Source: an uncultured Lachnospira sp. (GTDB lineage: Bacteria; Bacillota; Clostridia; Lachnospirales; Lachnospiraceae). From it: a stretch of 64,000 nucleotides of DNA. The stretch lies in the NCBI GenBank assembly GCA_934359185.1, contig CAKRLE010000003.1, positions 1 through 64,000 of the forward strand, read 5' to 3'. Of this stretch, positions 55,891 through 64,000 are shown piece after piece (position 1 is the stretch's first letter; each line of letters begins with the position of its first letter). The position numbers and the translations under genes were made by a program. The notes under the pieces are model-generated. The model worked only from the letters and a program-made list of their open reading frames with translations. It did not search any database and was not told the origin of the DNA.

Positions 55891-56804
55891 TATTTATCCC
55901 TTCCTTCCATCGCATGTACCATGTTAACCACAAATTCATGGCTTGGTACTGCTACATTATATTCATGGCCAGCTCTTACAACTGCGCCGCTTATTGTATC
56001 AACTTCTGTCCGTCTTCCATCTCTTAAATCCGCCCGTATTGATGTACAACCGTTAGGATTGTTAACAGATGTATCCGAAACTTTCTTGACTATAGCTTCC
56101 TCATCAGCTTCAAGCCCCATAGCCTTTGCCACAAGGACTGCTTCATGAATAAGTGCCTTAGTAAGATTCCAGGCATATTCATCAGCTGCTATATATCCCA
56201 TGTCAACCTGTAAAATACCTGTCACTGCACTGAGTGATACATTAGTGAATAACTTGTCCCAGATAAGCTGCTGGATATTTTCACATATCTTAAGTGTGAA
56301 TCCACAGCTGTCAAATGATTCCTTCATTTTAACAAGGAACCCTTCAGAATCCTGTGTAAGCATGCCTGCATTGGTCTTACCAGCACCACCTCTTCTTACA
56401 TGTCCCATTCCAAGAACGGCTCCGTTATCCTCTGTTGTTCCAATTATCACTCTCTCCTTAGGTGCATACTGCATAAGCAGATGCTCATGTCCTGCACCAT
56501 TCTGCAATGTAAGGAGACGGGTATGCTCGCCGATAATATTCTTGTTGCCTTCCAATGCAGCTTTTGAAAATGTTGATTTAACAAAGAGAATAACAAGGTC
56601 AACATCAGTTATACCTTCCGTACTTGTGACTGCCTGTGGATGGTAAATATTAGTCACACCATCTTCATCAATCTTTAAACCATCTTTATTGATAGCATCT
56701 ACAATTTCCTGCTTAGTATCTACGATATACACCTCGTTGTTCTGCGAAAGATGTCCTCCGTAAATTGATCCCATCGCTCCAGCACCAATAACTACTATCT
56801 TCAT
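55890..56804 (-). CDS. Ketopantoate-reductase-family dehydrogenase
   Basis: This 304-residue NAD(P)-dependent enzyme has the ApbA/PanE fold: KIVVIGAGAMGSIYGGHLS, VDLVILFVKS, LTLQNGAGHEHLL and the conserved KLFTNVSLSAVTGIL, which carries the catalytic Lys and Asn. Its place in a sugar-acid operon argues against pantothenate synthesis. It probably reduces or oxidises a 2-keto acid intermediate. AAGGAG precedes the ATG. It starts 82 bp after the cyclase gene. Confidence 0.88.
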   Translation of the reverse strand: MKIVVIGAGAMGSIYGGHLSQNNEVYIVDTKQEIVDAINKDGLKIDEDGVTNIYHPQAVTSTEGITDVDLVILFVKSTFSKAALEGNKNIIGEHTRLLTLQNGAGHEHLLMQYAPKERVIIGTTEDNGAVLGMGHVRRGGAGKTNAGMLTQDSEGFLVKMKESFDSCGFTLKICENIQQLIWDKLFTNVSLSAVTGILQVDMGYIAADEYAWNLTKALIHEAVLVAKAMGLEADEEAIVKKVSDTSVNNPNGCTSIRADLRDGRRTEVDTISGAVVRAGHEYNVAVPSHEFVVNMVHAMEGRDK

Positions 56805-56886
56805 AACCTGTCTCCTTTGAATATTCTATATATACCTTAAAGTCTTACAGAAAAACCTGTCAATCATTAATTACTGCCTATTGCAA

Positions 56887-57579
56887 TTACTCTGTGAATC
56901 CTGGAAGTCCCTCAATTGCGTATGCACGAACCGGACAAGAATCAAGTCCTAAGATTGGGAGTGGTGAGTAGCTCATGAAGAATACATCCTTCTCTAATAA
57001 CTCAAGATTCTTTAACACTTCAAGGAACACAATATTTTCTGCCATAAGTATATCATGGAATGGCTTAACATCTTCATTGCTGTTTTCGATTGAAACACCA
57101 TCACCGAAACCAACACATTTAACCTTGTGATCACGGAACCATTCAGCAACCTCTGCATTAATAAGAAGTCTGTGATCCTTCTCTGTATTAGTATCTGGTG
57201 TAAATGGCTGCATCTTATATGAAGAATCAAGGATTACGATATCGCCTTCCTTAATCTTGCCAGCTGTTGCTCTGTCGAGGTCTGCTGATGTGATATGTGT
57301 ATAAGGAGCAACTGTATCCTTAAAATCAATGTAGATTGCTCTTCCCATAAATGTTGTAAGTGGAAGCTCTGCAACGCTTGGCCAGTTATCGTCATGATGA
57401 TAAGGGCACTCACAATGTGTTCCTAAGTGGCTTGTAAGATCCATGATTGTATGGAAATCAGGGATTGGACCACCTGTGTTAAAACGATACATATGGCATC
57501 TTCTTGTCTCTGTAGCTGGATCAAGCAGCTTAGTTAAATCAACGATTCTTAAGTTTCCCATCTGATAAACATTGTTCAT
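56887..57579 (-). CDS. Cyclase-family (kynurenine formamidase-like) metal-dependent hydrolase
   Basis: This protein of about 230 residues has the metal-binding signature HLGTHCECPYHHDD (near 50-63). VDLTKLLDPATE opens the fold, and VKCVGFGDGVSIENS with HDILMAENIVFLEVLKNLE follows. Members hydrolyse cyclic amides or lactones. In this operon a lactonase-type step on an aldonolactone is possible (inference). The ATG at 57579 follows GGAGG; the earlier ATG at 57630 is not preceded by a site. It is the first gene of the operon. Confidence 0.88.
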   Translation of the reverse strand: MNNVYQMGNLRIVDLTKLLDPATETRRCHMYRFNTGGPIPDFHTIMDLTSHLGTHCECPYHHDDNWPSVAELPLTTFMGRAIYIDFKDTVAPYTHITSADLDRATAGKIKEGDIVILDSSYKMQPFTPDTNTEKDHRLLINAEVAEWFRDHKVKCVGFGDGVSIENSNEDVKPFHDILMAENIVFLEVLKNLELLEKDVFFMSYSPLPILGLDSCPVRAYAIEGLPGFTE

Positions 57580-57669
57580 AATTAAATCCTCCGTTTTTAA
57601 TTTAATAAGATTAAGCTTCAGGGTTGACATCTTTGAAGTTTGTTATTTTTTTGTCTTGCCTTATGCTAC

Positions 57670-57695
57670 CAGTATACCGATATACCGGTATACTG
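57670..57695. promoter_or_regulatory. Operator palindrome of the acid-sugar operon
   Basis: CAGTATACC and GGTATACTG are perfect 9-bp arms, and TATACCGGTATA (57681-57692) is a second palindrome within them. They occupy the spacer and -10 of the minus-strand promoter, so binding must block it. The divergent GntR protein is the likely ligand-responsive repressor. Confidence 0.75.
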
Positions 57696-57699
57696 TCAA
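57671..57699 (-). promoter_or_regulatory. Promoter of the cyclase-TRAP operon
   Basis: On the minus strand, TTGACA-17-TATACT is a full-consensus -35 with a near-consensus -10, about 90 bp upstream of the first ATG. Confidence 0.85.
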
Positions 57700-57773
57700 T
57701 ATGTAACTTATGTCTTTGGCTTACAAAAAATCTCACTATTTTTTGTGCATTTTTACCAAAGCTTATTATTTCC

Positions 57774-57802
57774 TTGACCATCCACTAAACTTGTACTAAC
57801 AT
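57774..57802 (+). promoter_or_regulatory. Promoter of the GntR gene
   Basis: TTGACC-17-TAACAT, 39 bp upstream of the ATG at 57842. Confidence 0.6.
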
Positions 57803-57841
57803 TAAATGAGTTTTTATTATAAAGAAACGGAGCATATGTCC

Positions 57842-58516
57842 ATGAAAACAAAGAGTTTACTCCAACAGCAAGCGTATGATTTCATCAAAGAAAAAATTCT
57901 TTCCGGTGAGCTTGCACCTGATACACTATATTCAGAAACCAAGTTATCATCCGAAGTAGGTATCTCAAGAACTCCTATGAGAGAAGCCCTGCAGTGTCTC
58001 AGCCAGGATGGCTACATAACAATCGTGCCAAGCAAGGGATTCCAGATACGTCAGCTGACAGAAAAAGATATGATAGAAAGCATTCAGGTAAGATGTGCCA
58101 TAGAAGGTTTCTGCACATCAACAATTGCTGCAGAGGTTGATACTCCTAAAGGAAAAGCACTTCTTGATTCACTTGAAAACATTCTGTCTAACATGCGCTT
58201 ATGCGCCAAAAAGGCAGACAGCAACCATGATGCTTTAGAGCGGTTTATTGATTACGACCACGAGTTTCATCTCAAGCTTGTCGAATATATGGAAAATATT
58301 GAATTCGAAGATTTGTACCAGCGCCTGATGTACATGATACGTCTTACATCTAACACTGCATTATCCAAGGAAGGACGAATTATTGGGACACTTGATGAAC
58401 ATGAGAAATACTTTAAAGCTCTTAAAAACGGCAAAAGCCATGAAGCTTACAGTATACTGATTAATCACTTGCTCATGCCTATCAAGATTCATGAAGAAGC
58501 AGAAGAACAACAATAA
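57842..58516 (+). CDS. GntR-family (FCD-domain) transcriptional regulator
   Basis: This regulator of about 225 residues has an N-terminal winged helix (KEKILSGELAPDTLYSETKL, then GISRTPMREALQCLSQDGYI). The C-terminal FCD domain has RCAIEGFCTST, FIDYDHEFHLKLVEYM, GTLDEHEKYFKALKNG and YSILINHLLMPI, with metal-binding Asp/His residues. FCD regulators sense sugar acids such as hexuronates and gluconate. The ATG at 57842 is nine bases past GGAG; the ATGs at 57806 and 57836 are too far from or too close to a site. It is divergent from the operon it probably controls. Confidence 0.93.
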   Translation: MKTKSLLQQQAYDFIKEKILSGELAPDTLYSETKLSSEVGISRTPMREALQCLSQDGYITIVPSKGFQIRQLTEKDMIESIQVRCAIEGFCTSTIAAEVDTPKGKALLDSLENILSNMRLCAKKADSNHDALERFIDYDHEFHLKLVEYMENIEFEDLYQRLMYMIRLTSNTALSKEGRIIGTLDEHEKYFKALKNGKSHEAYSILINHLLMPIKIHEEAEEQQ

Positions 58517-58520
58517 TATG

Positions 58521-58561
58521 AAAATGGGAACTTTAACTTTATAAGTTAAAGCTCCCATTTT
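58521..58561 (+). terminator. Terminator of the GntR gene
   Basis: AAAATGGGA-CTTTAACTT and AAGTTAAAG-TCCCATTTT form an 18-bp stem with a single mismatch, followed by T residues. It also serves xpt from the other side. Confidence 0.88.
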
Positions 58562-58592
58562 TAATATCACATTTCACGTTACAATTTTCATT

Positions 58593-59168
58593 CTATCGGA
58601 ATATTACTTCACCTGTTGACGCATCCATACCATCTACAATCGCTAATGACTCAAGCTGGAAACCCAGATTACGGATAATTCTTCCCCCCTGCTGGAATCC
58701 CTTCTCTATCGCTATACCGATACCCTCAACTGTACCGCCAGCCTGTCCTACGATAGATATAAGTCCCTGAAGTGCACATCCGTTAGCAAGGAAATCATCT
58801 ATAATAAGTACATGGTCGTCTGGACCTATAAACTTCTTAGATACTAAAACCTGATTCTTGCACTTGTGTGTAAATGATTCAACCTCTGCTGAATATACAT
58901 CACCATCGATATTAACGCTCTTTGATTTCTTGGCAAATACTACCGGAACATCAAAACACTCTGCCACAATACAGGCAATTCCTATACCAGAAGCTTCAAT
59001 TGTGACAATTTTATTGATATTTTTGCCTGCGAAACGCTTCTTGAACTCCTCACCCATCTGTCTGAACAGTCTCACGTCCATCTGGTGATTCAAAAAGCTG
59101 TCAACTTTTAAGATATTGCCCTCTTTAACAATACCATCTTTAATTATCTTTTCTTCAAGAAAATTCAT
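58593..59168 (-). CDS. xpt: Xanthine phosphoribosyltransferase
   Basis: This 191-residue purine salvage enzyme converts xanthine and PRPP to XMP. Signatures are [33 protein letters not shown], the PRPP loop [17 protein letters not shown], and [15 protein letters not shown]. The length is standard. AAAGGG precedes the ATG. Unlike many Firmicute xpt genes, the short leader (about 45 nt) shows no guanine-riboswitch core. Confidence 0.96.
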   Translation of the reverse strand: MNFLEEKIIKDGIVKEGNILKVDSFLNHQMDVRLFRQMGEEFKKRFAGKNINKIVTIEASGIGIACIVAECFDVPVVFAKKSKSVNIDGDVYSAEVESFTHKCKNQVLVSKKFIGPDDHVLIIDDFLANGCALQGLISIVGQAGGTVEGIGIAIEKGFQQGGRIIRNLGFQLESLAIVDGMDASTGEVIFR

Positions 59169-59214
59169 GTTATAAAGTCCCTTTCATGATATTTTGTCGT
59201 AAATATATGACGCT

Positions 59215-59243
59215 ATTCTATCATTATCATAGCACAAGGTCAA
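59215..59243 (-). promoter_or_regulatory. xpt promoter
   Basis: On the minus strand, TTGACC-17-TAGAAT lies about 45 bp upstream of the ATG. Confidence 0.65.
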
Positions 59244-59258
59244 TTAATAAAGTTTTAA

Positions 59259-59287
59259 TTGACATAAGTATGATTTCGGACTATACT
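59259..59287 (+). promoter_or_regulatory. marR-MATE promoter
   Basis: TTGACA-17-TATACT. The spacer and -10 are covered by the first copy of the 19-bp repeat. Confidence 0.85.
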
Positions 59288-59309
59288 TTGTAAGTATGAT
59301 TTCGGACTA
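59265..59309 (+). promoter_or_regulatory. 19-bp direct repeat, probable MarR operator
   Basis: TAAGTATGATTTCGGACTA occurs exactly at 59265-59283 and 59291-59309, 26 bp apart. One copy lies in the promoter and one just downstream, so a repressor bound there would block it. It is the likely autoregulatory site of the adjacent MarR protein. Confidence 0.75.
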
Positions 59310-59325
59310 GGGAGATTTATTATAT

Positions 59326-59805
59326 ATGAGCAGTGAATACCTACCAGAATTTGCAAGCGCTGAATTTATTGAATACAACAGGTTATACCGCGAATTTAAC
59401 AATATATACCATGACGTTGCACTCAGGCTTAATATGTCTGACAGTGCATTTGAAATTTTATATGCTATATGTGATCTAGGTGATGGCTGTCTTCAGAAAG
59501 ATATCTGCAACCTGACATTTCTATCTAAGCAGACGGTCAACTCATCAATAGACAAGCTTATTGACAAAGGTTTTATTACACTTACGCGCGGCAGAGGGCG
59601 CAATATGCACATTCATCTTACACCAGATGGACGCAGTCTTATCGAAAACAAAATATACCCTGTCATGCGCATTGAAAATGATGCTTTCAGCGTTTTAGAC
59701 AAAGATGAGATTAAACAGCTCCTCATGTTACATAATAAATATATCACTGCCCTGCACTCCGGCATGGCAAAGCTTACAGATAATCATGACAAGGAGGATT
59801 TATGA
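59326..59805 (+). CDS. MarR-family transcriptional regulator
   Basis: This 159-residue winged-helix repressor has LNMSDSAFEILYAICD, QKDICNLTFLSKQTVNSSIDKLIDKGFITLTRGRGRNMHIHLT (recognition helix and wing) and a dimerization C-terminus. MarR proteins release DNA on binding small aromatic or drug-like molecules. Its stop overlaps the MATE start by four bases, so efflux is coupled to sensing. Confidence 0.92.
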   Translation: MSSEYLPEFASAEFIEYNRLYREFNNIYHDVALRLNMSDSAFEILYAICDLGDGCLQKDICNLTFLSKQTVNSSIDKLIDKGFITLTRGRGRNMHIHLTPDGRSLIENKIYPVMRIENDAFSVLDKDEIKQLLMLHNKYITALHSGMAKLTDNHDKEDL

Positions 59806-61130
59806 TTCAGTTATCAGAACATTTTACCTATAATAAATTATTAAGGTTTGTATTTCCATCAATAGTGATGATGATATTTACATCTATTTACAGTGTTGTC
59901 GACGGACTCTTTGTATCAAATTTTGTTGGAAAGACAGCACTTGCAGCAATCAATCTTATTATTCCCCTTCTGATGGGAATATCCGCTCTCGGCTTCATGA
60001 TTGGTACAGGAGGCAGTGCAATAGTTGCCAAAACTCTTGGCGAAGGTAAAAAAGACACAGCTAATGAATATTTTTCAATGCTTGTCTATGTCACAATTAT
60101 TGGTGGAATCACATTTTCTGCCATAGGCTCAATATTCGTCCCTCATATTGCCAAATCACTCGGTGCATCTGGCGAACTGCTTGATCTCTGCGTTCTCTAT
60201 TCAAGAATAACATTCATATCAATGCCAGCATTCATGCTGCAGAATGTATTCCAAAGCTTCTTCGTTGCAGCCCAGAAGCCTAAAATGGGACTTGTTGTTA
60301 TCATTATTGCAGGTGTAACTAACATGGTTCTGGACTTTTTATTTATCGCAGTTCTTGGCTGGGGACTTGCTGGAGCTGCTACTGCTACAGTATGCGGCGA
60401 GCTTCTTGGTGGTATAATACCACTTATTTATTTTGCAAGAAATAATTCAAGCCTTTTACGACTTGGAAGAACCAGGTTCAACGGACGTATATTATTATAT
60501 ACATGCTCCAATGGTCTTTCAGAACTTATGACTAATCTCTCAAGCTCAATAGTAAATTCGCTTTACAATATCCAGCTTATGAAGATTGCAGGAGAAAATG
60601 GTGTTGCTGCATACGGTTCAATCATGTACGTCAACTTTATATTTGCAGCTATTTTCTTTGGATATTCGATTGGAAGCGCACCTATAATAAGTTACCACTA
60701 TGGTGCCGGCAATCATGATGAATTAAAGAATCTTTTCAGGAAAAGTCTTACTCTCATAAGCATATGGGGAGTTATGCTTGCAGTGGCTGCACAGTTACTC
60801 GCCGCACCACTTTCCAGACTGTTCGTGGGTTACGATGCAGAATTATTTGCAATGACAGTTAACGGATTCAGAATATATTGTATTGTTTTCCTTATTAATG
60901 GATTTGATATATTTGGCTCATCATTTTTTACCGCTCTTAACAACGGTATTCTGTCAGCCATTATATCATTTTTGCGGACTCTGCTGTTCCAGATCAGTGC
61001 TCTGCTCATCCTTCCTATATTCTTTGGAATTAATGGAATATGGAGTGCTATAATTGTTGCCGAAGTGCTGACGCTTATCATAACAGTTACATTTTTCATA
61101 AAGTACAGGACAAGATATCACTACGCGTAA
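59802..61130 (+). CDS. MATE-family multidrug/sodium antiporter
   Basis: This 442-residue polytopic protein has twelve membrane segments in two repeats, starting FVFPSIVMMIFTSIYSVVDGLFVSNFVGKTALAAINL. It has the family Gly-rich GTGGSAIVAK. SIGSAPIISYHYGAGNHDE begins the second repeat. It probably exports drugs or toxic cations using a Na+ or H+ gradient. It is translationally coupled to marR. Confidence 0.93.
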   Translation: MIQLSEHFTYNKLLRFVFPSIVMMIFTSIYSVVDGLFVSNFVGKTALAAINLIIPLLMGISALGFMIGTGGSAIVAKTLGEGKKDTANEYFSMLVYVTIIGGITFSAIGSIFVPHIAKSLGASGELLDLCVLYSRITFISMPAFMLQNVFQSFFVAAQKPKMGLVVIIIAGVTNMVLDFLFIAVLGWGLAGAATATVCGELLGGIIPLIYFARNNSSLLRLGRTRFNGRILLYTCSNGLSELMTNLSSSIVNSLYNIQLMKIAGENGVAAYGSIMYVNFIFAAIFFGYSIGSAPIISYHYGAGNHDELKNLFRKSLTLISIWGVMLAVAAQLLAAPLSRLFVGYDAELFAMTVNGFRIYCIVFLINGFDIFGSSFFTALNNGILSAIISFLRTLLFQISALLILPIFFGINGIWSAIIVAEVLTLIITVTFFIKYRTRYHYA

Positions 61131-61139
61131 ACTTCACTA

Positions 61140-61245
61140 TATCAAGCAATTGGGTCTGCTTGATATGATGTGGCAGTGTGGCAGATGACTTTGTACCTGT
61201 TTTGGATTTTAAAAGCAAAACAGACTGAAAAAATCCAAAAACAGG
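61140..61245 (+). other. Hairpins downstream of the MATE gene
   Basis: Two stems follow the gene: TATCAAGCA with TGCTTGATA (61140-61165), and CCTGTTTTGGATTTT with AAAATCC..AAACAGG (61196-61245). Neither is followed by a T-run. The region up to 61290 holds no gene. Confidence 0.5.
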
Positions 61246-61290
61246 CATATTTCACTTCGCTAAACCAACACTTTTTCTTTATAGCAAAAA

Positions 61291-61340
61291 AGAAGCGGGA
61301 AAATCCATTTTCTTAACGAATCTTGGATTTTTCCGCTTCT
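61291..61340. terminator. Terminator downstream of trxA
   Basis: AGAAGCGGGAAAATCCA and TGGATTTTTCCGCTTCT form a 17-bp stem with one mismatch. On the minus strand TTTTTT follows, and on the plus strand TTTATT. Confidence 0.88.
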
Positions 61341-61372
61341 TTTATTCTTCCTCAGCCAAACTCATCCAGCCG

Positions 61373-61681
61373 CTACTCAACCAGCTTCAATATCTCACTC
61401 TTAGGCTTTAATCCCACTGATGTCTGCACAAGCTTTCCATTCTTAAATACAAGAAGTGTTGGTATGCTTGACACACCATATTGCATGGCAACCTCTGGGG
61501 CTTCATCCGCATTAGACTTGCACACTTTGATATTGTCATTCTCTCTTGCAATCTCATCAATAACAGGTCCCATCTGTCTGCATGGTCCACACCATGGTGC
61601 CCATATATCCAAAAGAACTGTCTTGTACGATTTGAGAACTTCCTGCTCAAAATTATTCATTGTAATATCAACAACCTCCAT
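61373..61681 (-). CDS. trxA: Thioredoxin
   Basis: This protein of about 102 residues has the active-site motif in WAPWCGPCRQMGP (near residues 25-37), the cis-Pro loop GVSSIPTLLVFKNG and the length of cytoplasmic thioredoxins. It keeps cellular disulfides reduced. The ATG at 61681 has GGAGG eight bases upstream; the earlier ATG overlaps it. Confidence 0.96.
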   Translation of the reverse strand: MEVVDITMNNFEQEVLKSYKTVLLDIWAPWCGPCRQMGPVIDEIARENDNIKVCKSNADEAPEVAMQYGVSSIPTLLVFKNGKLVQTSVGLKPKSEILKLVE

Positions 61682-61772
61682 AGTTCGTACCTCCATCCGT
61701 TTGTATCTTTATTGTTAACACATTTTTGTATATTTATGATATGAGTGTCAAAGGTATTTTTTTCCACTCACA

Positions 61773-63170
61773 TTATATAATAGTAATAATTCCTAAAGAT
61801 TTCAAGAGCAGTAAGAATAAAAGTATTGGTGCAACCCATTTAATCATAACAGTATAAAGCACCTTTCTTCCCATCTTAGCTCCTGTCTTTTCGACCTCAT
61901 CAATTATAATATCAGGCTTGACAACCCATCCAATAAGAATACATGTGCTTATTGCAACTACTGGCATAAGGGCATTATTACTGATGTAATCCATAATATC
62001 GAGAATCTGTGCATGTGCACCATTTGGAAGCTTTATATCAAAGTAGAGCTTATTATAACCAAGGCATACAATCACAGCTCCAACAAGTGCAACAATCCAC
62101 TCTATTACAGTTGCCCTTGTTCTTCCTATCTTAAATTCATCCATGAAGCTTGATACGACTGCTTCCATTACTGAAACTGCACTTGTAAGTGCAGCAAATA
62201 AAACCATCGCAAAGAACATGCATCCAATTACATTACCTGCAGTTCCCATTGATGCAAACACCTTAGGAAGCGATACGAACATAAGGCTTGGTCCTGATGC
62301 TTCCATTCCTTCTCTTCCCACGAATACGAATACAGATGGAATAATCATAACACCTGCAAGGAATGCTACCGCAGTATCAAATATCTCAATCTGGTTGATT
62401 GAACGTCCAAGATTGGCATCATCACTTACATATGAACCATATGCAATCATAATTCCCATTGCAACACTTAAACTAAAAAACAACTGTCCCATCGCATCCA
62501 TCACAACCGTAAAGAACTGCTTAACTGTCATTCCATCAAAATCAGGAATAACATATGCTTTCAATCCCTGAAGTCCCGTTCTTGTAACATTTGAAGCATC
62601 TGTATAAGATATTGTCAGTGAATATACAGATATTCCGATAACAAGAATTATAAGCAGTGGCATAATAATTTTAGATGACGACTCAATTCCCTTATTAACA
62701 CCAAGGTATATTATAAATGCTACAACAAAAAGGAATATGAACATCATAACCACAGGCTCTGTTTCTCTTGTTATATATCCTGTGAAATATCCGTCTGCTG
62801 CCGCCTCTGCACCATGCCCTGTAAGGTATACAAGAAAATACTTCAATACCCATCCACCTATAGTTACATAATATGGGAGAATCATTATTGGTACGAGACA
62901 CGCAATAATTCCAAGCGGTTTCCATTTTTCCTTAAGCTTTCCATACGCTGTGAGCGGACTCTGCTTTGTCTTACGGCCAATAGCAATCTCTGTTGTAAGA
63001 AGTGTAAATCCAAATGTAAGTGCAAGCACTATATACACAACAAGAAATAATCCACCGCCATCCTTAGCTGCCAGATATGGAAACCTCCATATATTACCTA
63101 AACCAACGGCACTTCCCGCCGCCGCAAGCACGAATCCTACTGAACCCTTAAACGCTTTTCTTTCATTCAT
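61773..63170 (-). CDS. Sodium-dependent transporter, NSS/SNF family
   Basis: This 465-residue transporter of the LeuT fold has about eleven to twelve segments. The diagnostic start GFVLAAAGSAVGLGNIWRFPYLAAKDGGGLF holds the sodium and substrate site of TM1, and QLFFSLSVAMGIMIAYGSYV gives TM6. Bacterial members take up amino acids such as tyrosine, alanine or leucine with Na+. GAGG precedes the ATG. A second copy of the same family lies 41 bp upstream. Confidence 0.93.
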   Translation of the reverse strand: MNERKAFKGSVGFVLAAAGSAVGLGNIWRFPYLAAKDGGGLFLVVYIVLALTFGFTLLTTEIAIGRKTKQSPLTAYGKLKEKWKPLGIIACLVPIMILPYYVTIGGWVLKYFLVYLTGHGAEAAADGYFTGYITRETEPVVMMFIFLFVVAFIIYLGVNKGIESSSKIIMPLLIILVIGISVYSLTISYTDASNVTRTGLQGLKAYVIPDFDGMTVKQFFTVVMDAMGQLFFSLSVAMGIMIAYGSYVSDDANLGRSINQIEIFDTAVAFLAGVMIIPSVFVFVGREGMEASGPSLMFVSLPKVFASMGTAGNVIGCMFFAMVLFAALTSAVSVMEAVVSSFMDEFKIGRTRATVIEWIVALVGAVIVCLGYNKLYFDIKLPNGAHAQILDIMDYISNNALMPVVAISTCILIGWVVKPDIIIDEVEKTGAKMGRKVLYTVMIKWVAPILLFLLLLKSLGIITII

Positions 63171-63211
63171 CTGATAAAATCCTCATTTCTAATCTAAATA
63201 TTACTTATATT

Positions 63212-64000
63212 CTACCCAACTAATCCCTGAATCAGAATTATTAATATAAGAATTGGCAGAACAAACTGGAAATATGGCTTAAGATTCTTGGCAATCTTCA
63301 AGCCTTTACCAGTGTTAGCTTCTTCAAGATATTTGTCATATCCCCAGCCCCATTTAGTTACGCAGAATAACAGGTATATAAGCGAACCTATTGGGAGAAG
63401 AAGGTTACTTACAATAAAGTCCTCACTGTCAAGGACATCTCTTGCACCAATTATGTGAAGATTACTCCACACATTGTAACCCAATACGCATGGCATGCTT
63501 GCCACAAGAATTACGATGCAGTTGATAAGTGCTGATTTCTTTCTGCTCCATCCAAACATATCCATGCCAAATGACATGATATTCTCAAATACAGCGATAA
63601 CTGTTGAAAAACTTGCAAATGTCATGAACAGGAAGAATAATGAACCCCATACGCGTCCACCTGCCATGTTAACAAACACATTAGGAAGAGTGATAAATAT
63701 AAGGCTTGGTCCTGCATCAACCTGTACACCATAGCTGAAACATGCCGGGAACATGATAAGTCCAGCCATTATTGCAACAAATGTATCAAGCGCACATATA
63801 CGCACGCCCTCTCCTGCAAGTGTCTGCTCCTTTCCCATATAGCTTCCGAATATCTCCATCGCAGCCACGCCAAGGCTTAATGTAAAGAACGACTGGTTCA
63901 TTGCGGCTGTTATGACATTTTTGATACCGACCTGACGCACTGTATCCATATTAGGCACAAGATAGAACTTAATTCCCTCTACTGCGCCTGAAAGCGTAAG
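63212..64000 (-). CDS. Second NSS/SNF-family sodium-dependent transporter, partial
   Basis: The frame stays open to the right edge of the window, so the N-terminal part is missing. The visible 262 residues cover about TM6 to the C-terminus: NQSFFTLSLGVAAMEIFGSYMGKEQ aligns with the same segment of the neighbouring transporter, as do LAGEGVRICALDTFVAIMAGLIMFP and VDAGPSLIFITLPNVF. Two NSS genes in tandem suggest a duplication followed by divergence or a specialised pair. The substrates are unknown. Confidence 0.9.
   Translation of the reverse strand, partial: LTLSGAVEGIKFYLVPNMDTVRQVGIKNVITAAMNQSFFTLSLGVAAMEIFGSYMGKEQTLAGEGVRICALDTFVAIMAGLIMFPACFSYGVQVDAGPSLIFITLPNVFVNMAGGRVWGSLFFLFMTFASFSTVIAVFENIMSFGMDMFGWSRKKSALINCIVILVASMPCVLGYNVWSNLHIIGARDVLDSEDFIVSNLLLPIGSLIYLLFCVTKWGWGYDKYLEEANTGKGLKIAKNLKPYFQFVLPILILIILIQGLVG

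Noticed and set aside
58517-59325. Guanine riboswitch ahead of xpt
   Set aside because: The leader from the predicted promoter is about 45 nt long and lacks the conserved three-way-junction sequences.

Overview
The window is a low-GC chromosomal segment of an anaerobic, probably motile member of the Clostridia, most likely a Lachnospiraceae species close to Lachnospira/[Eubacterium] eligens. The indicators are an [FeFe]-hydrogenase, a rubredoxin:oxygen-oxidoreductase-type flavoprotein, type III glutamine synthetase, a YjfB motility protein, class B sortase, LuxS, strong AGGAGG ribosome-binding sites and an acid-sugar TRAP operon. The species name is an inference from gene content only.

Layout. 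1-4.2 kb: the end of an HD-domain phosphohydrolase, a large unrecognised membrane protein and a flavodoxin-like reductase, with gene debris between them. 4.2-9.9 kb: an integrative mobilizable element with relaxase and MobC, a 3 x 108-bp array of hairpin-forming repeats, an HTH protein, divergent operators, an XRE regulator and a tyrosine integrase. It abuts the 3' end of guaA. 9.9-18 kb: guaA, a HAD-HD fusion, uvrA and uvrB. 18-19 kb: a decayed AAA ATPase gene. 19-25.5 kb: a cell-envelope operon (PucR-type regulator, ftsE, ftsX, M23 murein hydrolase activator, S41 protease) and an msmX/ugpC-type sugar-ABC ATPase. 25.7-31.4 kb: yjfB, CPBP protease, ridA, cvfB, tRNA-Gln, several small conserved proteins and a P-II 3' fragment. 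31.4-35 kb: surface-polymer O-acylation genes (DHHW protein, MBOAT, YesL). 35-43.8 kb: a GNAT acetyltransferase, cyclophilin, flavoprotein, fba, sortase B and glnN with a probable attenuated leader. 44-51 kb: thrS (without a TGS domain), luxS, an HD-GYP response regulator, and an [FeFe]-hydrogenase paired with a GltD-like flavoprotein. 51-58.5 kb: a GntR-controlled acid-sugar locus (SDR, TRAP DctPQM, YhcH, ketopantoate-reductase-like protein, cyclase). 58.6-64 kb: xpt, a marR-MATE pair, trxA and two NSS-family sodium symporters.

How the parts work together. The GntR regulator, its palindromic operator inside a consensus promoter, the TRAP transporter and four enzymes form one inducible uptake and catabolic unit for an unidentified acidic sugar or aldonate. 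The SDR and the hydrogenase pair lie in tandem downstream, so electrons from oxidation could be disposed of as H2 (inference). FtsEX with the M23 protein is the classical cell-separation hydrolase module.

The most unusual feature is a GC-rich, non-coding inverted-repeat element at 52237-52558. Its 85-bp outer arms match at 84 of 85 positions and two further stems nest inside, giving one rod about 315 nt long. It is bracketed by a 9-bp direct repeat and separates the TRAP operon from the SDR gene. It looks like a foldback or MITE-type element, or a large structured RNA. The hairpin array of the mobilizable element is the second unexplained structure.
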